The notes below the pieces were generated by a model, which was not told where the DNA came from, ran no database searches, and saw nothing but the letters and a program-made list of their open reading frames with translations. From Clostridiales bacterium (lineage in GTDB: Bacteria > Bacillota > Clostridia > Lachnospirales > WQUN01), in the NCBI GenBank assembly GCA_031271275.1, contig JAISWA010000157.1, positions 1-6,104 of the forward strand: a DNA stretch of 6,104 nucleotides, in the 5' to 3' direction. How positions within the stretch are numbered: position 1 is the stretch's first letter; each line of letters starts with the position of its first letter. This document shows positions 1 to 5,508 of this stretch, piece by piece. A program made the position numbers and the translations under genes.

Positions 1-1
1 C

Positions 2-190
2 CTGTTGACCGCCGGAGATACGTTGAAGTCGGTTCCCGCCGCTGTGGGCAGGTTTGCCGGCAACCTCGGCTCCAATTACGGAAGGCTTTTCGTCTCGTTG
101 TCCATTTCGTTAATTCCGATTTTGATTTTCTATTTTATCTTTAGAAAGCAGATAACCAAGGGCGTAGCCGCCGGAGCCGTTAAGGGCTGA
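2..190 (+). CDS. Carbohydrate ABC transporter permease, MalG-like, C-terminal fragment (5' end outside window)
   Basis: This is the last 62 codons of an inner-membrane permease of the binding-protein-dependent sugar uptake family (MalFGK2 type). The visible part has a polar stretch, then one hydrophobic segment at about residues 29-47 of the fragment (LFVSLSISLIPILIFYFIF), which fits the last transmembrane helix. It ends in KQITKGVAAGAVKG; the terminal G-x-x-A-G-A-V-K-G signature is characteristic of MalG/LacG/AraQ-type permeases. The frame is open to the window edge, so the TTG at 5 is an internal leucine codon, not a start. Family members are about 270-300 residues long, so roughly four fifths of the gene lies upstream, probably with the partner permease and binding protein. 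A strong terminator follows, so this is the last gene of its operon. The sugar cannot be told from this fragment. Confidence 0.88.
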   Translation: MLTAGDTLKSVPAAVGRFAGNLGSNYGRLFVSLSISLIPILIFYFIFRKQITKGVAAGAVKG

Positions 191-220
191 CGCGCCCGTA
201 CCGCATATATTATTAAAAGA

Positions 221-265
221 AAAACCGGGCAATGGTTCGTATTCACACCATTGCCCGGTTTTTTT
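221..265 (+). terminator. Rho-independent terminator after the ABC permease gene
   Basis: A perfect 16-bp inverted repeat (221-236 with 247-262) closes a 10-nt loop. The stem contains the GC-rich core CCGGGCAATGGT, and the descending arm runs into seven T residues (259-265). It begins 30 nt after the permease stop codon. The upstream flank (214-224) is A-rich, so the hairpin would also have a U tract when read from the minus strand and may act in both directions, although no minus-strand gene is visible. Confidence 0.95.
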
Positions 266-274
266 CTGTTGCGT

Positions 275-304
275 TCCGTGTCATTCTGAGCGAAGCGAAG
301 AATC
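275..304 (+). repeat. REP-like repeat, copy A (direct)
   Basis: A 30-bp unit with the core GTCATTCTGAGCGAAGCG is identical, base for base, to the copy at 326-355; the two are 51 bp apart start to start. The core contains a short internal tandem (GCGAA GCGAA). From memory, closely similar extragenic elements occur in many copies in various bacterial genomes. It lies between a terminator and a promoter, in DNA without a gene. Confidence 0.9.
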
Positions 305-325
305 CCTTTAACTTAAAACATACCG

Positions 326-355
326 TCCGTGTCATTCTGAGCGAAGCGAAGAATC
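326..355 (+). repeat. REP-like repeat, copy B (direct; left arm of a hairpin with copy C)
   Basis: This copy is identical to copy A over 30 bp. Its last 25 bases (331-355) pair with the inverted copy at 369-393 across a 13-nt loop. The helix is interrupted by one G-U wobble and one A-C mismatch, so copies B and C together would form a long stable hairpin in RNA or single-stranded DNA. Confidence 0.9.
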
Positions 356-368
356 TTTATGGTTGGCA

Positions 369-393
369 GATCCTTCGCTTCGCTCAGGATGAC
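369..393 (-). repeat. REP-like repeat, copy C (inverted)
   Basis: This is the reverse complement of the 25-bp core of copies A and B with two substitutions (GTCATCCTGAGC and AAGGATC in place of GTCATTCTGAGC and AAGAATC). The B-C inverted pair resembles the paired palindromic arrangement of REP/BIME-type elements. No transposase or other gene is associated with it in the window. Confidence 0.88.
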
Positions 394-433
394 AAGAATT
401 AAGTCGCATAGCTATCCCCAAAATCACACAAAG

Positions 434-461
434 TTGCATTACGTTTGTTATGGGCTATAAT
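434..461 (+). promoter_or_regulatory. Probable sigma-70-type promoter of the trkA-trkA-trkH operon
   Basis: A perfect TATAAT -10 box lies at 456-461, preceded 16 bp upstream by TTGCAT (434-439), a weak -35 with three of six consensus bases. Transcription would begin near 468, giving a leader of about 30 nt before the GTG start at 499. The last A and T of the -10 box form part of an ATG at 460 that is in frame with the gene, which argues that this ATG is promoter and not start codon. The -10 is strong and the -35 is uncertain. Confidence 0.6.
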
Positions 462-485
462 GGCGGAACATTACAATGATTTTTT

Positions 486-491
486 TGGAGG
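486..491 (+). promoter_or_regulatory. Ribosome binding site that fixes the first trkA start at GTG 499
   Basis: GGAGG at 487-491 sits 7 nt before the in-frame GTG at 499. Neither of the longer in-frame starts (TTG 445, ATG 460) has a purine-rich site at a suitable distance. Confidence 0.8.
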
Positions 492-498
492 ACTGGCT

Positions 499-942
499 GT
501 GAAATTGCCGGAGGGGAAAAAGGGCGGCGGGAATATTATCATCGTAGGCTGCGGGCGGTTGGGCGCTAACCTTGCCAACACCCTGAGCGACGATGAAAAA
601 AGCGTCGTCATCATTGACCAGAACAAGGACTCGTTCCGCAAACTTTCTTCGTCGTTCGGCGGGAAAACCCTGGTGGGCGACGCGACGGAAATTTCCGTGC
701 TGACGGACGCGGAAATTGAAAAGGCGAGTACGGTCATATCGGTTACGGACAGGGACAACACGAATATTCTGATAGCGCAGCTCGCGAAGGAATTATTTAA
801 TATAGAGGAAGTGGTGGCGCGGCTTTATGACCCCGAGTGCGGATGCGTTTACGACGAGTTTGGCATAGACACCATTTGCCCCGCCGTGCTTTCCAGAAAG
901 GAAATAGATAAACTGCTCGGCTTGCCGTCCGGGGACGAGTAA
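499..942 (+). CDS. trkA: TrkA-type potassium uptake regulatory protein, RCK_N domain only
   Basis: This 147-residue cytoplasmic protein is the nucleotide-binding regulatory subunit type of Trk/Ktr potassium uptake systems. It has a single Rossmann-fold RCK_N domain: the glycine motif GCGRLG (residues 17-22) follows a hydrophobic strand, an acidic residue ends the second strand (IIDQN, Asp40), then come VGDAT (59-63) and the typical T-D-x-D-N-T segment before the next helix. These are standard NAD(H)/ATP-binding features of TrkA/KtrA. No RCK_C domain follows, so it is shorter than KtrA (about 220 residues). The GTG start at 499 is preferred over ATG 460 or TTG 445 because of its ribosome binding site and because the upstream ATG is part of the -10 box; the longer form would add only 13 or 18 residues. 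It is the first gene of the operon, 15 nt ahead of a second trkA. It probably assembles with that protein into the ring that gates the TrkH pore; this partnership is inferred. Confidence 0.88.
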   Translation: MKLPEGKKGGGNIIIVGCGRLGANLANTLSDDEKSVVIIDQNKDSFRKLSSSFGGKTLVGDATEISVLTDAEIEKASTVISVTDRDNTNILIAQLAKELFNIEEVVARLYDPECGCVYDEFGIDTICPAVLSRKEIDKLLGLPSGDE

Positions 943-957
943 AACGGAGGAAGCGCA

Positions 958-1623
958 ATGAAAAAACGGGTGTTTTTAATAGGCGGCTATAAAAAAACGA
1001 AGTCACTGGCGGTTTCGCTGCTCAAAAAGGGCTATGAGGTTACCGCGATTAACGGCGATATGGAGAAATGCGTGGTATTATCCGAGATAGACGACCTCGC
1101 GGTAATACACGGCGACGGCTCTAAGCCTTATGTGTTGGAGGAAGCCAACGCCTACAACGCCGACATCGCCATCGCCCTGACGGAAAGCGACGCCGACAAT
1201 CTCGTCATATGCGAGTTGTGTAAGAAAAAATTCCGCGTAAAAAAGACGGTGGCGCTGATTACCGACTCTAAAAAATCGGAATTTTTCTACCGTATGGGCA
1301 TAGATTCCGTGGTATGCGCGATTACCGCCATCGCCAACATCATTGAGCAGCAGGCGTTTTTGGACGAAATCGCCACGTTGGTTCCGTTGGGCGAAGGCCG
1401 CGTAAGGATAGCGCAGGTTCCCATACCGCAGTCCTCCCCCGCCGTGGATAAAATGCTTTGGGAAATCAAACTCCCCAGGGAAGTATTGGTCGGCTGTATA
1501 CTGCGCGGTGAAAAAAGCCTGGTTCCCCGAGGTGAAACCCGCGTGCTTGCGGGCGACGTGTTGGTGCTTATTTCCTCCGACGAACACGAGAAAGCGGCGG
1601 TGCGGGAGCTGACGGGCGCGTGA
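958..1623 (+). CDS. trkA: TrkA-type potassium uptake regulatory protein, RCK_N plus RCK_C, degenerate nucleotide motif
   Basis: This 221-residue cytoplasmic protein has the usual length and two-domain build of KtrA/TrkA. An RCK_N Rossmann domain fills roughly residues 1-130 and an RCK_C (TrkA-C) domain roughly 137-216, recognised by ...LGEGRVRIAQVPI... and the closing GDVLVLISSDEHEKA. The first strand is followed by GGYKKT (residues 9-14) where the family has GxGxxG, and the second strand ends in AINGD without the usual acidic residue directly after the strand, so dinucleotide binding may be weak or lost. The HGDGS segment (51-55) and the T-E-S-D-A-D-N segment are kept. RCK_C domains of related proteins bind c-di-AMP or other ligands; that is family knowledge and cannot be seen here. 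A strong site (CGGAGG, 945-950) lies 7 nt before the ATG. The stop codon overlaps the trkH start, so translation is probably coupled. Confidence 0.9.
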   Translation: MKKRVFLIGGYKKTKSLAVSLLKKGYEVTAINGDMEKCVVLSEIDDLAVIHGDGSKPYVLEEANAYNADIAIALTESDADNLVICELCKKKFRVKKTVALITDSKKSEFFYRMGIDSVVCAITAIANIIEQQAFLDEIATLVPLGEGRVRIAQVPIPQSSPAVDKMLWEIKLPREVLVGCILRGEKSLVPRGETRVLAGDVLVLISSDEHEKAAVRELTGA

Positions 1624-3110
1624 AAAAGCTGTTGAAGTTATTCCAGAATAGCAACAATTACGGAAGTCTTATCCTGCTTACGGGGGTGCTTATTGCCGTC
1701 CCCCTGATAGTGCTTCCGTTTTACCCCGAAGAAGCGCGCTACTGGTACTCGTTTGCCGCGCCGTCCGTATTCTCCGTTGCGCTTGGGGCGGCAATCTGTA
1801 TTTTTAAGCCGTCCACGGAGGAAAGCATTTCTGAATGGCAGTCCCCGCTGCAAAAGGGCGGAATACCCGTGCTAATCGCGTGGTGCTTTTCGTTTATCGC
1901 GGGCGCGCTGCCGTTTGTTATCGCGGGGGAACTCAGCCCGCTGCTCGCGCTGTTTGAATCCATCAGCGGGTGGACGACCACGGGGCTTACCATTGTGGAC
2001 GTGTCGGCAACGCCGCGCATTTTTTTATTCCACCGGGCTTTTATGCAATATTGCGGCGGGTTGGGCTTTGTCATCATGATAACCATGCTGCACCAGGGCA
2101 AGCAATCCATGAACCTCTTTAACGCGGAAGGCCACCCCGACAGGCTTGTCCCGAACATAAAAAAAACCTCCCGCGTCATATTCCTGATGTACTCCGCGTT
2201 TCTGGCGGCGGGCATTCTGCTGTACCGGATATTCGGGATGAATTTCTTTGACGCGGTCTGCCACGCCATGTCCGCGATTTCCACCGCCGGGTTTTCCACC
2301 CGGGTAAGCGGTATCGGGGAATACGGCAGCGTTGCGGTGGGGGTTGTAACCATCGTACTGATGCTCATCGGCTCCACCAATTTCGCGGTGGTGCTGCTGC
2401 TTGTGCAGCGCAAGTTCCGCCAGATACCGCAAATCAGCGAACTGCGGTTCCTGCTCATACTGCTTGCCGTCTTTGTGCCGCTTATCGCGTTTTCCCTCAT
2501 TACGCAGATGGACATGCGCGTGGGAGAGGGGATTTTTAACGCGGTGTTTGGGACGGTCGCCTCGCTTTCCACCACGGGCTACACCACGATGGATTACATG
2601 CGGTGGCCGCCCTTTGCGATGGGGCTGTTAATCCTGATGATGTTTATAGGCGGCGGGTCGGGCTCCACCGCGGGCGGGCTGAAGCTTTCCCGGGTTTACC
2701 TGCTGTTTCGCGTTACGCGGGAGAATATACGCAAGCGGTTTTCCCCCGCCCGGCGCGTCACCACGCTTACATACCACACCCCCCAGGGGAAAACGGAAAT
2801 CGACAACGATTTGATTAAAGATACCTTCGGCTTTATCACCTGTTTTGTGGGTATTTTTATCATCGGAACGCTGTTGGTGACGCTGACCTCCGACGGGACG
2901 CTGCTTGAGGCGATGGTGGAATTCGGCTCCACCTTCTGCACCGTGGGGATTGTTAATCATCTGACCAACGCCGACTCCTCCGCGGCGCTGTTGGTCGTTC
3001 AAATGATGGGGATGGTACTGGGCAGGTTGGAAATATTTATCGTTTTTATCGGGATATATTCCATCTTTCGGAAAGTCGCGCAGTTTTTTAAGGGGTTGGG
3101 CGGTGTATAG
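1620..3110 (+). CDS. trkH: TrkH/KtrB-type potassium channel subunit
   Basis: This 496-residue polytopic membrane protein is the potassium-translocating subunit of the Trk system. It shows the four-fold pore-loop arrangement of the superfamily, each repeat with one filter sequence: TTTGL (residues 119-123), STAGF (221-225), STTGY (317-321) and CTVGI (440-444). The glycine-rich intramembrane gating loop in the third repeat is present (GGGSGSTAGGLK, 344-355), as is the C-terminal GRLEIF (468-473) typical of TrkH. Its length fits TrkH (about 480-500) better than KtrB (about 440-460). The GTG start overlaps the previous stop codon in the sequence GTGA; a GGGAG stretch at 1604-1608 is 11 nt away, so translational coupling is likely. 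The next in-frame Met, residue 142, would remove the first pore repeat. Two trkA genes directly upstream supply the cytoplasmic gating partners. Ion selectivity (K+ alone or K+/Na+) is assigned from the family only. Confidence 0.95.
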   Translation: MKKLLKLFQNSNNYGSLILLTGVLIAVPLIVLPFYPEEARYWYSFAAPSVFSVALGAAICIFKPSTEESISEWQSPLQKGGIPVLIAWCFSFIAGALPFVIAGELSPLLALFESISGWTTTGLTIVDVSATPRIFLFHRAFMQYCGGLGFVIMITMLHQGKQSMNLFNAEGHPDRLVPNIKKTSRVIFLMYSAFLAAGILLYRIFGMNFFDAVCHAMSAISTAGFSTRVSGIGEYGSVAVGVVTIVLMLIGSTNFAVVLLLVQRKFRQIPQISELRFLLILLAVFVPLIAFSLITQMDMRVGEGIFNAVFGTVASLSTTGYTTMDYMRWPPFAMGLLILMMFIGGGSGSTAGGLKLSRVYLLFRVTRENIRKRFSPARRVTTLTYHTPQGKTEIDNDLIKDTFGFITCFVGIFIIGTLLVTLTSDGTLLEAMVEFGSTFCTVGIVNHLTNADSSAALLVVQMMGMVLGRLEIFIVFIGIYSIFRKVAQFFKGLGGV

Positions 3111-3190
3111 CAGGAAGGGAGGATAAGCGGTATGACGCGCATCTTTTAATAAGATAGACATAACGACACGCAAATAAATTAACGCAAAAT

Positions 3191-3219
3191 TTGTCATTTA
3201 TTAAATTTTATAATAAAAT
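3191..3219 (+). promoter_or_regulatory. Probable sigma-70-type promoter of the cas operon
   Basis: TTGTCA (3191-3196, five of six consensus bases) is separated by exactly 17 bp from TAAAAT (3214-3219, five of six). Transcription would start near 3226 and give a leader of about 40 nt before the cas3 ATG. The flanking DNA is extremely AT-rich (15 G or C in the 80 bases 3141-3220), in contrast to the genes on both sides. A 15-bp palindrome overlaps the -10 box. Confidence 0.7.
3205..3219. repeat. Short AT palindrome covering the cas promoter -10 box
   Basis: ATTTTAT (3205-3211) and ATAAAAT (3213-3219) form a perfect 7-bp inverted repeat around one central base. A second, overlapping dyad, TTTATTA (3197-3203) with TAATAAA (3211-3217), lies in the spacer. 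The position would suit an operator, but such symmetry also arises easily in nearly pure A+T sequence. Confidence 0.4.
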
Positions 3220-3267
3220 AAGCGGGCAAAAACTATCTGGATAAACTCAGTTCAAAAGGATGGTTTT

Positions 3268-5469
3268 ATGTCCGCCACCACCGGTTTCCTCGCCCACACC
3301 CGCGACGACGGCGTAACGCAGCCCCTGCTCGAGCATTTGCTCGGCACTGCGGAAACAGCCCGTAAAAACGCAGGGGAGTGGGGCGGGGATTTTGCTTTTT
3401 GCTGCGGGTTAGCCCATGACGTGGGGAAGTATTCCGAGAAATTTCAAAGGCGTATTCGCAACGAGAATATTCGGGTTGACCACGCGACCGCGGGCGGTCA
3501 GGCGCTGTATGCCTTAAATAAAGAATCCGCGTTAAGCGTGCTTGCCGCCTATTGCGTGACGGGGCACCACGGCGGACTGCCCAACGGGGGGTCGAGGAAA
3601 CAGGCGCTTGGCGATAAAAGCGACACAACACTTTTCGGGCGGCTAAAACGCGCCATTGAAGACTATCAACCCTATAAAAATGAAGTGGGTTTGCCGCTTC
3701 TTGAAATACCGAATGTGCTAAAAATTCGGAGAGACGGTTTTGACGCCGCTTTTTTTGTACGGATGCTTTTTTCCGCCTTGGTGGACGCGGACAGGCTTGA
3801 TACGGAAAAGTTCTGTAACCGCGGGAACGCGCCGAGGGGAGGGTTTTTAAAAATCCCCGCGTTGTTAAAAGCGCTTTCCGTTACGGTTGAAAAATTTTTA
3901 AATTCGGAAGAAAAGCCCGCGGAATCAGAAATCACAGCGCGCAATGAAACATTAAAAAAAGTGCGCAACGCTTTGCTGCGGGACTGCCTTTCCCGGGCGC
4001 AGTCCCCGCCGGGGCTGTTCAAGCTTACCGCGCCTACCGGAAGCGGCAAAACCATTTCGAGCCTTGCCTTCGCGCTTACCCACGCCAACGAAAATAATTT
4101 ACGGCGAATCCTATACGTCGTGCCCTACAACACCATCATCGAGCAGAACGCCAAAGTGTTCGAGGACATACTCGGCCCCGAAAACGTACTGCGCCATAAC
4201 AGCGACGCGGAATATAAGGACGACAGCGAAGAAACCCAAAACAAGAAATTCTCCGTAGAAAATTGGGACTTCCCCGTCATTGTCACCAGCAGCGTGCAGT
4301 TTTTTGAGTCGCTGTTTTCCAATAACACTTCCAAATGCCGGAAGCTGCACAACATCGCCGGCAGCGTTTTGGTTTTTGACGAAGCGCAAATGATTCCCGT
4401 GCCCTACCTCCTTCCCTGCGTCCACGCCATCGAAACCCTTGTGACTCAATACGGCTGCTCGGCGGTTTTATCCACGGCGACGCAGTCCGCGGTGGATTGC
4501 TATTTTAAGAATATCCAACCCGTGGAAATTTCCCAAAACCCCGAAGAAAGCTATGCGGTTTTGCGGCGCGCCACTATCCGCCCGTTGGGCGAAGCGCTGT
4601 CCGACGAGGACCTATCCGGGCGGCTGTTGGAAAGTGAAAGCGCGCTGTGCATTGTCAACACCCGCGCACACGCGCAGGAGCTGTTTAAAAAACTGTGTTC
4701 GCTTTCACCGGAAGGCGCGTTCCATTTGTCCACCACTATGTATCCGGAGCACCGCAAGCGCGTTTTACATGAAATTCGCGAAAGGTTAGCGGAAAATTTA
4801 GTTTGCCGGGTAATCAGCACCAGTTTGGTGGAAGCCGGAGTGGATTTGGATTTTGAAACCGTTTACCGGGAAGCGGCGGGTTTGGACAGTATCGTGCAGG
4901 CGGCGGGGCGCTGTAACCGGGAAGGGAAGCGAAGCGCAGGGGATTCGGCGGTATTTGTATTTTCCCCGGCGGAACGCAAGCCGCCCACCATGCTGCGGTC
5001 GCAAATAGACGCGTACCACCAAACGGCTGATAAGCACGCAGACTTAGCGGGGCTTGAAACGATTGAAGCGTATTTTGAACAACTATTTTACAACTACGGC
5101 GAAGGCAATTTGGATGCCAGGCAAATACTGCGCATGTTCAACGACGGCGCGAAATCCATGTCCTTCCCCTTTGAGGACGCGGCGAAAGCTTTTAAGCTGA
5201 TTGACGACCATTCCCAAAAGACGTTGTATTATTTGCGGGAAAACCCGGCGCTTGCGGAGCGCGTTTACAAAGGGGAGCGAAGCCGCGAGCTGTTTCGCGA
5301 AATCGGCGCTTACGGGATTAATTTATATGAATATGAAGTTGAAAAACTGCGGGCCGCCGGCGCGGTGGACGACCGCCTTGACGAGTCGATTATATTGCTT
5401 ACCGGCGAATACGACAGCGAAATGGGGGTGAAGCTTTCCCCGGAGGGAGGGCAAGCCTTTTACGTTTAA
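3268..5469 (+). CDS. cas3: CRISPR-associated Cas3, HD nuclease fused to SF2 helicase (type I-C)
   Basis: This 733-residue interference effector is recruited by Cascade to the displaced target strand, which it nicks, unwinds and degrades using ATP. The N-terminal HD nuclease has its metal ligands in order: His23, His50-Asp51 (AHDVGK), His72, the His100-His101 pair (TGHHGG) and Asp173 (LVDAD). The helicase follows with Walker A APTGSGKT (255-262), motif Ia YVVPYNTIIEQ (283-293), DEAQ box (371-374), motif III STATQ (402-406), motif V (515-529, ending AGVDLDF) and motif VI QAAGRCNREG (544-553). All catalytic motifs appear intact and the length is normal for a fused Cas3. Type I-C is assigned from the adjacent cas5c and the cas3-cas5 order. 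AAAGGA at 3255-3260 is 7 nt from the ATG, and a promoter lies just upstream. The downstream gene begins 39 nt after the stop codon. Confidence 0.96.
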   Translation: MSATTGFLAHTRDDGVTQPLLEHLLGTAETARKNAGEWGGDFAFCCGLAHDVGKYSEKFQRRIRNENIRVDHATAGGQALYALNKESALSVLAAYCVTGHHGGLPNGGSRKQALGDKSDTTLFGRLKRAIEDYQPYKNEVGLPLLEIPNVLKIRRDGFDAAFFVRMLFSALVDADRLDTEKFCNRGNAPRGGFLKIPALLKALSVTVEKFLNSEEKPAESEITARNETLKKVRNALLRDCLSRAQSPPGLFKLTAPTGSGKTISSLAFALTHANENNLRRILYVVPYNTIIEQNAKVFEDILGPENVLRHNSDAEYKDDSEETQNKKFSVENWDFPVIVTSSVQFFESLFSNNTSKCRKLHNIAGSVLVFDEAQMIPVPYLLPCVHAIETLVTQYGCSAVLSTATQSAVDCYFKNIQPVEISQNPEESYAVLRRATIRPLGEALSDEDLSGRLLESESALCIVNTRAHAQELFKKLCSLSPEGAFHLSTTMYPEHRKRVLHEIRERLAENLVCRVISTSLVEAGVDLDFETVYREAAGLDSIVQAAGRCNREGKRSAGDSAVFVFSPAERKPPTMLRSQIDAYHQTADKHADLAGLETIEAYFEQLFYNYGEGNLDARQILRMFNDGAKSMSFPFEDAAKAFKLIDDHSQKTLYYLRENPALAERVYKGERSRELFREIGAYGINLYEYEVEKLRAAGAVDDRLDESIILLTGEYDSEMGVKLSPEGGQAFYV

Positions 5470-5490
5470 TGGGTGCCGGAACGCTATTTC

Positions 5491-5499
5491 AGGGAGGGA
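5491..5499 (+). promoter_or_regulatory. Ribosome binding site for cas5c
   Basis: AGGGAGGGA is strongly complementary to the 16S rRNA tail. Measured from GGAGG (5493-5497) the gap to the GTG at 5509 is 11 nt, slightly long but workable. It lies downstream of the other candidate start, GTG 5473, so it supports the GTG at 5509. Confidence 0.65.
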
Positions 5500-5508
5500 T
5501 TTGTAAAG

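Noticed and set aside
191..498. tRNA, small RNA gene or riboswitch (for example a c-di-AMP ydaO-type leader) before the trk operon
   Set aside because: The predicted leader is only about 30 nt, and the rest of the gap is explained by the terminator, repeats and promoter. No cloverleaf or conserved riboswitch core was seen.
1078..1587. Minus-strand open frame opposite the second trkA
   Set aside because: Fully antisense to a well-supported gene, with no motif of its own.
1739..2575. Long minus-strand open frame (278 codons) opposite trkH
   Set aside because: It is antisense to a gene with clear TrkH motifs, its translation shows no recognisable domain, and it reflects codon bias of the + strand.
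3141..3155. Hairpin ATCTT-ttaat-AAGAT as a trkH terminator
   Set aside because: The stem is only 5 bp, nearly all A/T, and no U tract follows.
2628..3197. Minus-strand open frame opposite the trkH end and the intergenic gap
   Set aside because: Low-complexity, His/Gln/Gly-rich translation typical of an antisense shadow, with no recognisable family.
3191..3214. TTGTCA with TATAAT at 3209-3214 as the cas promoter
   Set aside because: The spacer would be only 12 bp. TAAAAT at 3214-3219 gives the ideal 17 bp with the same -35.
3111..3267. CRISPR array or leader next to cas3
   Set aside because: No direct repeats of CRISPR size occur here or elsewhere in the window. The 30-bp repeats at 275-355 are two copies, imperfectly mirrored by an inverted one, far from the cas genes and extragenic-element-like.
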